From the NCBI GenBank assembly GCA_017644185.1, contig JAEPMA010000003.1, forward strand, positions 1 to 64,000: 64,000 nt of DNA, read 5' to 3'. Shown here piece after piece: positions 8,640-16,272 of this stretch. The notes under the pieces were generated by a model. It was not told where the DNA came from. It made no database searches and worked only from the letters and a program-made list of their open reading frames with translations. The stretch's first letter is position 1; every line of letters starts with the position of its first letter. This stretch comes from Rhodospirillales bacterium. Its GTDB lineage: Bacteria; Pseudomonadota; Alphaproteobacteria; Rhodospirillales; Casp-alpha2. The translations under genes were made by a program, and so were the position numbers.

Positions 8640-10292
8640 TCACGACCGGTTGGCGAGGCCCGGATACTTCTGCAATTGCGTCCCTCGCCACAGAAGCACC
8701 CGATAATCTCGGAAACGGAATGCCGCAAGCGGCTTGGCGGCATCCGGGAAGTCGGGCATTTCGTCGAGATAATAGTACGCCACGATCACGGCGTCGGGGT
8801 GTCCCGCAACATACTTCTCGGTGAACTCCCGCGACAGCCCAAGTTCCGCCATCGGCGTCGTCAGCCTTCCCAGGAACTGGTACTGGCCATGATATGTGCT
8901 GAAGTTGGCGAGCGGCACGCCCTTTTCTTCGTATAATTTGAGCTCCCGCGCGATCGGCCTCAGATCGTATGCAACGGCCAGCGAGTCCCGCGCTGCAAGA
9001 TGAACGACGGCGACCAGGACAGACATCGAAACGGCCAGCACGGCGACACCCCGCCCCACGTCCTTACGTGCCCAGATCCAGCACGCGATCGCTGCAAGGA
9101 TCAGCAACCAGCCCCAGTGAGTATCGATCCGGTGAAACCATACCGGCGCATCGAAGAACGCAGGATCGTCCGGCAGCAGCACCGTCGCCCCCCCGAGCGC
9201 GGCGAAGAACAAGGCCACGATGAGACCGTCGAAACGCCGGCCCTGCATGTCCTCTGTCTTAGCCAACAGGTGCGCGAACAAAAGTGCGAACGCGGGAAAT
9301 TCGGGCAGCAGGTAATGTAGCTGCTTGCCCGAAATCAGCGAGAACGTCACGAACGCCGGCACCACCCAGGCCACCAACAATCTCAGGCCGCCGTCCCGAA
9401 GCACCTCTGCAACACCCATGGCACGCCAGAGCCTGGGCCAGACCGGCCATGGCAACAGCAACGGCAACAAAAGCACCGCGTACCACCAGAACGGCCGCGC
9501 GTGATCGAAGCTTTCGACGATTCGACCCGCCGACTGCCCCCAGAAAATCATGTTGCGGTATTCTTCACCGCCTCGAATTCCCGCTGGCACCGCCCACATC
9601 AAAGCAATCGCGGCGCCGATCAGGACGCTCAACAACAGTCTGAGATACCATGTCTTCCATGACACCAGCGGCCGATCCGGACCGTTTGGCAGTGCCCGCC
9701 CCCACCAGGGCGTCAACAACGCGACCGGCAGAATATGCAACAGGATCGCCGGCCCTTTGGCGAGCACACCGATCCCGATCGCCAAAGCCGTAACCATCCA
9801 CCCGCCGAGCGCGCCGGTCCGCCACGCGGAGACGATCCCTCCGATGCCGGCAATCGCGCAAGTCGCCAGCATCATGTCGAACATGGTCAGGGTCTGAAAT
9901 ACGGTCCAGAACGCACACCCTGCCAGGATCGTCGGGGCCAGACGCGCCGCCTTATCCTGGCCCGGCCAGATCAACTGGGACAAACGCCCGGTCCAGCACA
10001 TCGCCGCCAGTGCGAACAAAGGCGCGACCAAGCGTGGCCACCAGTCGTTGACACCGAACACCGACCATCCTGCCGTCATCAACCAGAACAAGAGTGGGGG
10101 CTTGTGGTGGTACGGCTCGCCATTCAGGTGCGGCACAAGGAAATCGCCCCTGATCCACATCTCCCAGGCGACGGAAAGATATCGTGTTTCATCGACCGGC
10201 AGCGGCGGGCGCAAGGTGACCGCAGCCACCACGGTAATCAGCCAGCAGATCGCCCATATGGGAACCCGGCCGGGCAGGTCTATTCGCTTCAT
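8640..10292 (-). CDS. ArnT/PMT-like membrane glycosyltransferase (GT-C)
   Basis: A 550-residue polytopic protein with about 10-12 hydrophobic segments. The first periplasmic loop carries the acidic motif PPLPVDETRYLSVAWEMW (about residues 28-45), typical of ArnT and related lipid-phosphate-linked sugar transferases. It also has the HHKPPLLFW stretch after the second acidic loop. Such enzymes move a sugar from a polyprenyl-phosphate donor to lipid A or another periplasmic acceptor. It is the last gene of a run GT2-DedA-ArnT with a 4-bp overlap to the DedA gene. The GT2 partner would make the polyprenyl-phosphate sugar. The donor sugar is not known; the other arn genes are absent here. Confidence 0.85.
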   Translation of the reverse strand: MKRIDLPGRVPIWAICWLITVVAAVTLRPPLPVDETRYLSVAWEMWIRGDFLVPHLNGEPYHHKPPLLFWLMTAGWSVFGVNDWWPRLVAPLFALAAMCWTGRLSQLIWPGQDKAARLAPTILAGCAFWTVFQTLTMFDMMLATCAIAGIGGIVSAWRTGALGGWMVTALAIGIGVLAKGPAILLHILPVALLTPWWGRALPNGPDRPLVSWKTWYLRLLLSVLIGAAIALMWAVPAGIRGGEEYRNMIFWGQSAGRIVESFDHARPFWWYAVLLLPLLLPWPVWPRLWRAMGVAEVLRDGGLRLLVAWVVPAFVTFSLISGKQLHYLLPEFPAFALLFAHLLAKTEDMQGRRFDGLIVALFFAALGGATVLLPDDPAFFDAPVWFHRIDTHWGWLLILAAIACWIWARKDVGRGVAVLAVSMSVLVAVVHLAARDSLAVAYDLRPIARELKLYEEKGVPLANFSTYHGQYQFLGRLTTPMAELGLSREFTEKYVAGHPDAVIVAYYYLDEMPDFPDAAKPLAAFRFRDYRVLLWRGTQLQKYPGLANRS

Positions 10293-10999
10293 TCCTTCGC
10301 CGCCTCGCTGGCACCTACGTCACCGGCGTCGACCACGCCGGCGTTGAGTAATCTATGACTATCGCGATAACGGCGGTAGAGCCACACCCCAAGTGCCCCT
10401 GACGCGGCAAATAACACCACACTGACGACGAGTCTCGCCCCCGGCTCGACCGCGAAGCCCGAACCGACGAGCGCGAAAATCAGCATCTGCGGCACGTACC
10501 CGATGGCCGACCCGGCGATGAACGGCGTCACGTGCGCCCGAGACACCCCGGCCAGCATGTTGGTGAGAACGTTCGAGCCGATCGGCAAAAAGCGGATCAG
10601 AAGCGTGGTCGTGAAGGTGTTCTCACTCAGGAACGCATCCATGCGCTTGAGCTTGTCGGGAAACTTATGAGCGACCAGGTCGCGCGCAAGGAAGCGGGCG
10701 ACCAGAAACGTCGTCAAACAACCGAGCGCCGCGGCTGCTACGCTGATCAGCGTCCCGAAAGTCAAGTCGAAGGCGTACCCAGCCATAAAGGCGACTGCCT
10801 GGCGCGGCAAGCCGACCGCGGTAAACAATGCGCCTGCCGCAAGAAATATCAACTCACCCCTAATCCCCTCTCCACGCACGTAGGTGTCGATCCAGCCTTC
10901 GTCGAGGACACTCCCCAAGGGGGTCAGCTTGATCGCCACGCCGATCCCGATCAGCAGCGCAAACAAAAGGATGGAACGGATAACGATGCGCGGCGTCAT
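10289..10999 (-). CDS. TVP38/TMEM64 (VTT/DedA superfamily) membrane protein
   Basis: A 236-residue inner-membrane protein with the family core: GLPRQAVAFMAGYAF, then a Gly-rich helix, then RFLPIGSNVLTNMLAGVS. Relatives of the VTT/DedA superfamily act as lipid scramblases or flippases, including undecaprenyl-phosphate recyclers. It lies between a polyprenyl-phosphate glycosyltransferase-like gene and an ArnT-like gene with overlapping or abutting ends. Inference: it may flip the polyprenyl-phosphate carrier or its sugar adduct. Confidence 0.85.
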   Translation of the reverse strand: MTPRIVIRSILLFALLIGIGVAIKLTPLGSVLDEGWIDTYVRGEGIRGELIFLAAGALFTAVGLPRQAVAFMAGYAFDLTFGTLISVAAAALGCLTTFLVARFLARDLVAHKFPDKLKRMDAFLSENTFTTTLLIRFLPIGSNVLTNMLAGVSRAHVTPFIAGSAIGYVPQMLIFALVGSGFAVEPGARLVVSVVLFAASGALGVWLYRRYRDSHRLLNAGVVDAGDVGASEAAKE

Positions 11000-11766
11000 T
11001 ACGGCTCTTGACTGTCGTCGGCAGAAATACGCACTCGGTTCGGTCGGCGATTAAGCCACATGACGCCGCCCAAATCGACGATACCGACCCAGAGGCGGTT
11101 GAACAGCCCGTACTTGGACGTGCCCCGTTCGCGCGGACGGTGATTGACCTGGACCGAAACAACGCGGCCGCCGGCGCGGATCGTCAGGGCGGGCATGAAA
11201 CGGTGCATATGGTCGAACCCCGGAAACGCAAGGAACATGGCGCGCGGAAACACCTTGAGGCCACACCCCGTGTCTGGCGTCGCATCGCCCAAAAGCGAAC
11301 CGCGCACCGCGTTCGCAACCTTCGACGAGATCCGCTTCAGCCACGTGTCTTTGCGCTTGGCGCGCCAGCCCGCGATCATCAAGAGTGCGTCCGCCGAACC
11401 GCCTTCGTCCCCGAATCGCTTGAGCAGCGCCGGAATATCCGCCGGATCGTTCTGTCCGTCGCCGTCGAGTGTCGCGATCAATGGTGCGGCGGCATGCCGA
11501 ACACCGGTCTGGATCGCCTGGGACTGCCCGAAACACCCGTCGTGGCGGACGATGCGCAGCATCGGAAACTCTTTTCCAGCCTCAAAAAGCTTCGCGACGG
11601 TTCCGTCCGTCGAGCCGTCATCGACATAGACGATCTCAAACGGGCACACACCATCGAGCGCGGCCGAAATTTCACGGATCAGAGGCAAGACGTTCTCCGC
11701 CTCGTCCTTGACCGGCACGACGACCGAAATATCCACCAGAGAGATTTCCCGACCGGCTTCGCCCAT
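10999..11766 (-). CDS. family 2 glycosyltransferase (ArnC/DPM1-like)
   Basis: A 255-residue cytoplasmic GT2 enzyme. It shows VVPVKDEAENVLPL, the YVDDGSTDGT nucleotide-binding block, and LDGDGQNDP for metal and donor binding, followed by DTGCGLKVF, a pattern common in polyprenyl-phosphate sugar synthases. Unlike ArnC it lacks two clear C-terminal membrane helices, so it is closer to the DPM1 soluble form. First gene of the GT2-DedA-ArnT operon; its stop overlaps the DedA start. Likely product: polyprenyl-phosphate-linked sugar. Confidence 0.85.
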   Translation of the reverse strand: MGEAGREISLVDISVVVPVKDEAENVLPLIREISAALDGVCPFEIVYVDDGSTDGTVAKLFEAGKEFPMLRIVRHDGCFGQSQAIQTGVRHAAAPLIATLDGDGQNDPADIPALLKRFGDEGGSADALLMIAGWRAKRKDTWLKRISSKVANAVRGSLLGDATPDTGCGLKVFPRAMFLAFPGFDHMHRFMPALTIRAGGRVVSVQVNHRPRERGTSKYGLFNRLWVGIVDLGGVMWLNRRPNRVRISADDSQEP

Positions 11767-11871
11767 GCTCGCGCGGTCTCCTCGAAAAAGCTTACGTATT
11801 GGGTGCTGCGCTTTTACAACGCCCGCCCCCGATGGGCCAACAAAAACAGGGATTTGACCGAGAAATTTCAG

Positions 11872-12669
11872 TCATTCCACGCGCAGGCGGTCGAGCCGCA
11901 GCCGCTGACGGGGGTCCGTCAATCGCCTGAGAGCGATCATCATCGCGCAAAAAACACCGAGCGCCGTCCCGCCGCCAAGCAGAAACATCACCAGAAGCTG
12001 GTATTTGACAGCCTCGACCGGGTCGACCCCGGCCAGGATTTGACCGGTCATCATACCCGGCAACGACACCAGTCCCGCCGCCGCCATACCATTGACTGTC
12101 GGAATCAACCCCGCACGCATGGCGCTCTTGAGGGGCTCCTGCATCGCTTCACGGAACGTATGGCCGAGCGCGAGACGCGCCTCGATCCGGGCCCGCCCAT
12201 TGTCGGCTTCGGCCAGCAGGCGGTCGAGCGCAAGGCTGACACCGGTCATGGTGTTGCCAAGAATCATTCCCAGAATCGGGATCGCATATCGGGGATCATA
12301 CCAGGGATCGGCATGAAACTGCGTCGCCAGCGCGAAAATCGTCACGATCGCCGCCGCCATCAGCATCGACGTGGTACCCAGCCCGTACCCCCAAAAACCG
12401 ATGAACGTCCTGTCCTGCCGTGCCATCGCCTCACGCCCGGCAAAACCGACCATCGCCAAACCGACTAAGAGCGTCAACCACGGTGAGACCGTGTGGAACA
12501 AAGCCTTCAAGACCAGCGCAACAAGCGTCAGCTGGACGACCATCCTTGTTGCCGCCACCAGAAGTCGCTTTGCGGTACCAAGCCGGTAATAAATCGAAAG
12601 CCCGGCGTTGACCGTCAAAAGGGAGGCCGCCAGCGCGATATCCAGATAGCTAAGCTCGATATAGTTCAT
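11872..12669 (-). CDS. fetB: FetB-like ABC permease (iron export)
   Basis: A 265-residue polytopic protein of the FetB/YbbM family with about seven hydrophobic segments. The conserved block GMILGNTMTGVSLALDRL lies mid-protein, and LPGMMTGQILAGVDPVEAVKYQL lies further on. The E. coli FetAB system exports iron and aids resistance to peroxide stress. It overlaps fetA by 4 bp. The function is carried over from the family; no metal-responsive site was seen upstream. Confidence 0.85.
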   Translation of the reverse strand: MNYIELSYLDIALAASLLTVNAGLSIYYRLGTAKRLLVAATRMVVQLTLVALVLKALFHTVSPWLTLLVGLAMVGFAGREAMARQDRTFIGFWGYGLGTTSMLMAAAIVTIFALATQFHADPWYDPRYAIPILGMILGNTMTGVSLALDRLLAEADNGRARIEARLALGHTFREAMQEPLKSAMRAGLIPTVNGMAAAGLVSLPGMMTGQILAGVDPVEAVKYQLLVMFLLGGGTALGVFCAMMIALRRLTDPRQRLRLDRLRVE

Positions 12670-13262
12670 GATGCTTCCTCGCTGAGGACCCCATCTTGCA
12701 TCCGAAAGCGACGTTCCGACATCCGCCCGGCCTGATGGGCATCATGGGTCACTATGATGACGATGATCCCCCCGTTAATCTTTTCGTGGAGCAGGCTTTC
12801 CACCTTGGCTGTGGTTTCCGGATCAAGCGCCGAGGTCGGCTCATCCAGCAACAGAACGCGCGGTCCCTGTACCATGGCGCGAAGTAGCGCGAGGCGCTGG
12901 CGCTCCCCGGTCGAGAGGCGGCTGACGGGCCAGGACATCACATCTCCATGGAAACCAAGACGCACCAGGTACCCGGCCGCGATATCGGGATACTCGAAGT
13001 GATCGCCCACTTTGTCCGTCCACCAGCCGCTGTCGGCCGCGACATATGTCACCCGGCGGCGCCAGGCGTCGGCGGTGATCTGGGATCGATCCGTACCGTC
13101 GAGGGATACTCGGCCGCTGCACGGATCCAGATCCGCGATCGCCCGTAGCAGCAGGGATTTTCCCGACCCGGACGCCCCCCTTATCGACACGCATATGCCG
13201 TCCGGCACTTCCAGGCTGACCGGCTTGAGAACGGCGCGCGACAAGGCTTCTATCTTTAACAT
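12666..13262 (-). CDS. fetA: FetA-like ABC ATPase (iron export)
   Basis: A compact 198-residue ATPase: Walker A GASGSGKSLLL, signature LSTGERQRLALLR, Walker B VLLLDEPTSALDPE, then the H-loop TVTHD-like IIVTHDAH. Short length is typical of FetA/YbbL. It is the first gene of fetA-fetB and divergent from the thioesterase gene 81 bp away. Confidence 0.85.
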   Translation of the reverse strand: MLKIEALSRAVLKPVSLEVPDGICVSIRGASGSGKSLLLRAIADLDPCSGRVSLDGTDRSQITADAWRRRVTYVAADSGWWTDKVGDHFEYPDIAAGYLVRLGFHGDVMSWPVSRLSTGERQRLALLRAMVQGPRVLLLDEPTSALDPETTAKVESLLHEKINGGIIVIIVTHDAHQAGRMSERRFRMQDGVLSEEAS

Positions 13263-13343
13263 GCTCTATGGTGGCCGAGCCCGGGTGCGTCGACAAGCGC
13301 GCCGTGATCGGCTAACAGAAGAAAACCGGCAGAAGGAAAGCTC

Positions 13344-13829
13344 ATGTCCGAAATCTCCCCGCTCCACCTCTGGGAAGAGACCGTTTCACCCGAATGGGTC
13401 GACTACAACGGCCACATGAACGTCGCCTATTACGTGCTGATTTTCGACCACGCGACCGACGCGTTTCTAGAGCATATCGGTATGAACGAGGATTTGAGGC
13501 GAGAGACCGGCAGCTCGGTTTTCGTCGCCGAAGCCCACATCACCTACGACAACGAAGTGATGGAAGGTGAGAAGGTCTATGTGACGTCTCAGGTGCTGGA
13601 CTACGACGAAAAACGGCTGCATCTCTTCCATACGATGTACAATGCCAAGGATGACAGCCTGTGCGCGACCAACGAGTTGATGATTCTTCAAGTCAATCTG
13701 AACACCCGCAAAGTCGGCCCATTCATCGATCAGGTGCAAACCCGCATCGGCGACATATATAAGGCTCATCAATCCATCGCGGCCCCGGACAAAAAGGGAC
13801 GCGTCATCGGTATCCGCCGCAAGGGTTAG
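13344..13829 (+). CDS. hotdog-fold acyl-CoA thioesterase
   Basis: A 161-residue single hotdog-domain thioesterase of the 4HBT type. The active-site block VDYNGHMNVAYYV (about residues 17-29) is characteristic. Similar proteins hydrolyse betainyl-CoA or other short acyl-CoAs, but the substrate cannot be set here. A good ribosome binding site (AGAAGGAAA) precedes the ATG. Only 24 bp separate it from phoR, so the two are probably co-transcribed, an odd pairing with no obvious functional link. Confidence 0.85.
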   Translation: MSEISPLHLWEETVSPEWVDYNGHMNVAYYVLIFDHATDAFLEHIGMNEDLRRETGSSVFVAEAHITYDNEVMEGEKVYVTSQVLDYDEKRLHLFHTMYNAKDDSLCATNELMILQVNLNTRKVGPFIDQVQTRIGDIYKAHQSIAAPDKKGRVIGIRRKG

Positions 13830-13853
13830 ACGGCACAACGGACGGAACGGCAA

Positions 13854-14933
13854 ATGGCCCTGATCTCGCAGGAAGTTTTCGACCGCATCCCGACCGCCGT
13901 CATCGTCGTCGACGACAAGCGCCGGATTCTGCAAGCGAACCATGCCGCACTGGAACTGATCGGGATCAATGGACCCGGCCGGGACCTGGCCCTCAATCTT
14001 CGCCACCCGAGCGTCCTCGACGGTCTCGACCGCGTCCTCAAGGGTGCACCCGAAGCGGAAGGAGAATACACCTTACCGGTGCCCGTTTCGCGCAGCATGT
14101 CTTACCGCATCGAGCGGTTACCGAATGCCCCCCTCGAAGACAGCGCCGTCGCCACTCTCGTCCTGAACGACATCACCTCAGCAAAGAAAGCCGAGGAAAT
14201 GCGCGCCGACTTCGTCGCCAACGTCTCTCATGAGTTACGCTCGCCCCTGACGGCCCTTATCGGGTTCATCGAGACCCTGCGCGGTCCGGCAAGCGACGAT
14301 ATCGACGCCCGCAGCCGGTTTCTCGACATTATGTATCGGGAATCGCAGCGGATGGCGCGTCTGATCGATGACCTGCTGTCTCTGACCAGGGTTGAAATCA
14401 ACGAACACGTCCCACCCCGGCACGCCGTCGACGTGACACGGTCGATCAACAACGTAATTGAGGCGCTGGAGCCCCAGGCAACGGCGAGGAACATCACTTT
14501 CAACGTCGATTGCCCCCCAGACCTGCCGAAAGCGATCGCCGATTCGGACCAATTGCATCAGGTCTTCCGCAACCTGATCGAAAACGCCATCAAGTACGGC
14601 GGCGACAACAGTCCCGTCGATATTGCGCTCCGGAAGGTGGATCGGATTCCCGGCACCGCCCGACCCGGCGTGTCGATTGCCATTGCCGATCACGGCCAGG
14701 GCATCGCGAAAGAAGTGATCCCAAGATTGACGGAGCGTTTCTTCCGGGTCGACGAAGCCCGCTCGAGCGCCGGCGACAACGGCATCGGCTCGACGGGGCT
14801 TGGGCTGGCGATCGTCAAACATATCGTCAGCCGTCACCGCGGTCATCTCGCAGTTGCGAGCACTTTGGGCAAGGGCAGCACTTTCACGGTTTATATTCCG
14901 GCCGATTCACGGCCCAAAAATGAACGAATCTGA
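13854..14933 (+). CDS. phoR: PhoR-type sensor histidine kinase without membrane segments
   Basis: A 359-residue kinase. A PAS domain occupies about residues 5-110, then HisKA with FVANVSHELRSPL (His126), then the ATPase domain with N-box NLIENAIKYGG, G1 ADHGQGI and G2 GSTGLGLAI. Kinase sequence and position next to pst-phoU-phoB support PhoR, which phosphorylates PhoB in phosphate starvation. E. coli PhoR has two N-terminal membrane helices; none is present here and the upstream gene leaves no room for them. It should therefore be cytosolic and depend on PhoU and PstSCAB for the signal. Confidence 0.9.
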   Translation: MALISQEVFDRIPTAVIVVDDKRRILQANHAALELIGINGPGRDLALNLRHPSVLDGLDRVLKGAPEAEGEYTLPVPVSRSMSYRIERLPNAPLEDSAVATLVLNDITSAKKAEEMRADFVANVSHELRSPLTALIGFIETLRGPASDDIDARSRFLDIMYRESQRMARLIDDLLSLTRVEINEHVPPRHAVDVTRSINNVIEALEPQATARNITFNVDCPPDLPKAIADSDQLHQVFRNLIENAIKYGGDNSPVDIALRKVDRIPGTARPGVSIAIADHGQGIAKEVIPRLTERFFRVDEARSSAGDNGIGSTGLGLAIVKHIVSRHRGHLAVASTLGKGSTFTVYIPADSRPKNERI

Positions 14934-14978
14934 CCGGCTCTGACCGGTTCAAAGCCTTATCCACAGTCACGTCCGGCT

Positions 14979-15018
14979 ATGTCATAAAACCGTAGTCTTT
15001 CTGTCATATAATGTAAGC
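14979..15018 (+). promoter_or_regulatory. tandem Pho box before pstS
   Basis: Four 7-bp direct repeats start at 14979 (ATGTCAT), 14990 (CCGTAGT), 15001 (CTGTCAT) and 15012 (TGTAAGC), each exactly 11 bp apart. The third matches the Pho half-site consensus CTGTCAT perfectly and the first misses by one base. This is the layout for two PhoB dimers bound head-to-tail. It ends about 110 bp before the pstS start. Confidence 0.8.
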
Positions 15019-15127
15019 GGTCGAAGCGTAGGTTCCGCCGCGAATGGTTGCCGAGATGGCGTTTAACGCATCCGACAACCGCTATCACGGAGTCCTCTCC
15101 GAAACGCACTATAGGCAGGAGTCAGCC

Positions 15128-16165
15128 ATGTATCGTAAGTTTCTCGGGATTGCCGTCGTTGCCGGTATCGCTATTGCCGGTTCCGCGGCCGAAGCCCGCG
15201 ACCAAATCCGCATCGTCGGATCGTCGACCGTTTATCCGTTTGCGACCGTTGTCGCCGAACAGTTCGGTAAAACCACCCAGTTCAAAACCCCGGTCATCGA
15301 AAGCACCGGTTCCGGCGGCGGCTTGAAGCTGTTCTGCGCCGGCGTCGGCGTCGAGCACCCGGACATCACCAACGCTTCGCGCCGCATCAAGAAATCGGAA
15401 GTCGAAAAGTGCGCCAAAAACGGCGTCACCGACATCACCGAAATCAAGATCGGTTATGACGGCATCGTTTTTGCCAACGCGAAATCCGCACCGCAGATCA
15501 AGCTCACCAAGCAGCAGATCTTCCTCGCGCTCGCCAAGAACATCCCCGACGGGAAAGGCGGCCTGAAGGAGAACGACAATAAGACGTGGGCCGACGTTGA
15601 CGCGTCGCTGCCGGCCAAGAAGATCGAAGTTCTCGGCCCGCCGCCGACCTCCGGCACGCGTGACGCCTTCGCCGAACTGGCGCTCGAGGGCGGTTGCAAG
15701 ACGTTCGACTTCATCAAAGCAATGAAGAAGTCCGACAAGAAGAAATACAAAGCCGTGTGCCACGGTATCCGTGAAGACGGCGCCTATGTCGAAGCCGGCG
15801 AAAACGACGTGCTGATCGTTCGTAAGCTGGAAGCCAACCCCGACGCGTTCGGCGTGTTCGGCTTCTCGTTCCTCGATCAGAATGCCGACAAGGTGCAGGG
15901 TTCGCTTATCGGTGGCGTTGCCCCGGAATTCGAAACCATCGCCGACGGTTCCTACCCGGTGTCGCGTCCGCTGTTCTTCTACGTGAAGGGCGCGCACGTC
16001 GGCAAAGTCCCGGGCATCAAGGAATACGTCTCTGCGTTTACCGCCGAAAAAACCTTCGGTCCGGGCGGCATCCTCTCCGACAAGGGTCTGATCCCGATGC
16101 CGGATGCGGAGCGCAAGAAGTTCCAGAAAGACGGCGAGATGATGGCCAACAACATCTCGATGTAA
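15128..16165 (+). CDS. pstS: phosphate ABC transporter substrate-binding protein PstS
   Basis: A 345-residue periplasmic phosphate-binding protein. A signal peptide (MYRKFLGIAVVAGIAIAGSA, cleavage near AEA) leads to IRIVGSSTVYPFA, the typical N-terminal ligand loop; ESTGSGGGLKLF and PPPTSGTRDAF are the other two phosphate-contact loops. The start at 15128 follows AGGAG at good spacing and begins the signal peptide; an in-frame ATG at 15044 would add 28 non-signal residues. First gene after the Pho boxes, followed by a strong hairpin. Confidence 0.95.
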   Translation: MYRKFLGIAVVAGIAIAGSAAEARDQIRIVGSSTVYPFATVVAEQFGKTTQFKTPVIESTGSGGGLKLFCAGVGVEHPDITNASRRIKKSEVEKCAKNGVTDITEIKIGYDGIVFANAKSAPQIKLTKQQIFLALAKNIPDGKGGLKENDNKTWADVDASLPAKKIEVLGPPPTSGTRDAFAELALEGGCKTFDFIKAMKKSDKKKYKAVCHGIREDGAYVEAGENDVLIVRKLEANPDAFGVFGFSFLDQNADKVQGSLIGGVAPEFETIADGSYPVSRPLFFYVKGAHVGKVPGIKEYVSAFTAEKTFGPGGILSDKGLIPMPDAERKKFQKDGEMMANNISM

Positions 16166-16172
16166 GGTCATA

Positions 16173-16200
16173 GGGCCCCCGGTTATTTCGCCGGGGGCCC
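16173..16200 (+). terminator. GC-rich hairpin between pstS and pstC
   Basis: Arms GGGCCCCCGG (16173-16182) and CCGGGGGCCC (16191-16200) pair over 10 bp with an 8-nt loop, 7 nt after the pstS stop. T-runs appear only later (16215-16220). It probably stabilises pstS mRNA or causes partial termination, giving more binding protein than permease. Confidence 0.7.
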
Positions 16201-16272
16201 CCTTCATCCCATTCGTTTTTAAATATGTCAGATAAAAAACAACAATTCAGCGTGCTTCGAGGAAACTAGAAA

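Noticed and set aside
11008-12468. 486-codon plus-strand open frame across the GT2 and fetB genes
   Set aside because: Spans two genes that both have clear motifs on the minus strand; the translation is low-complexity and charged.
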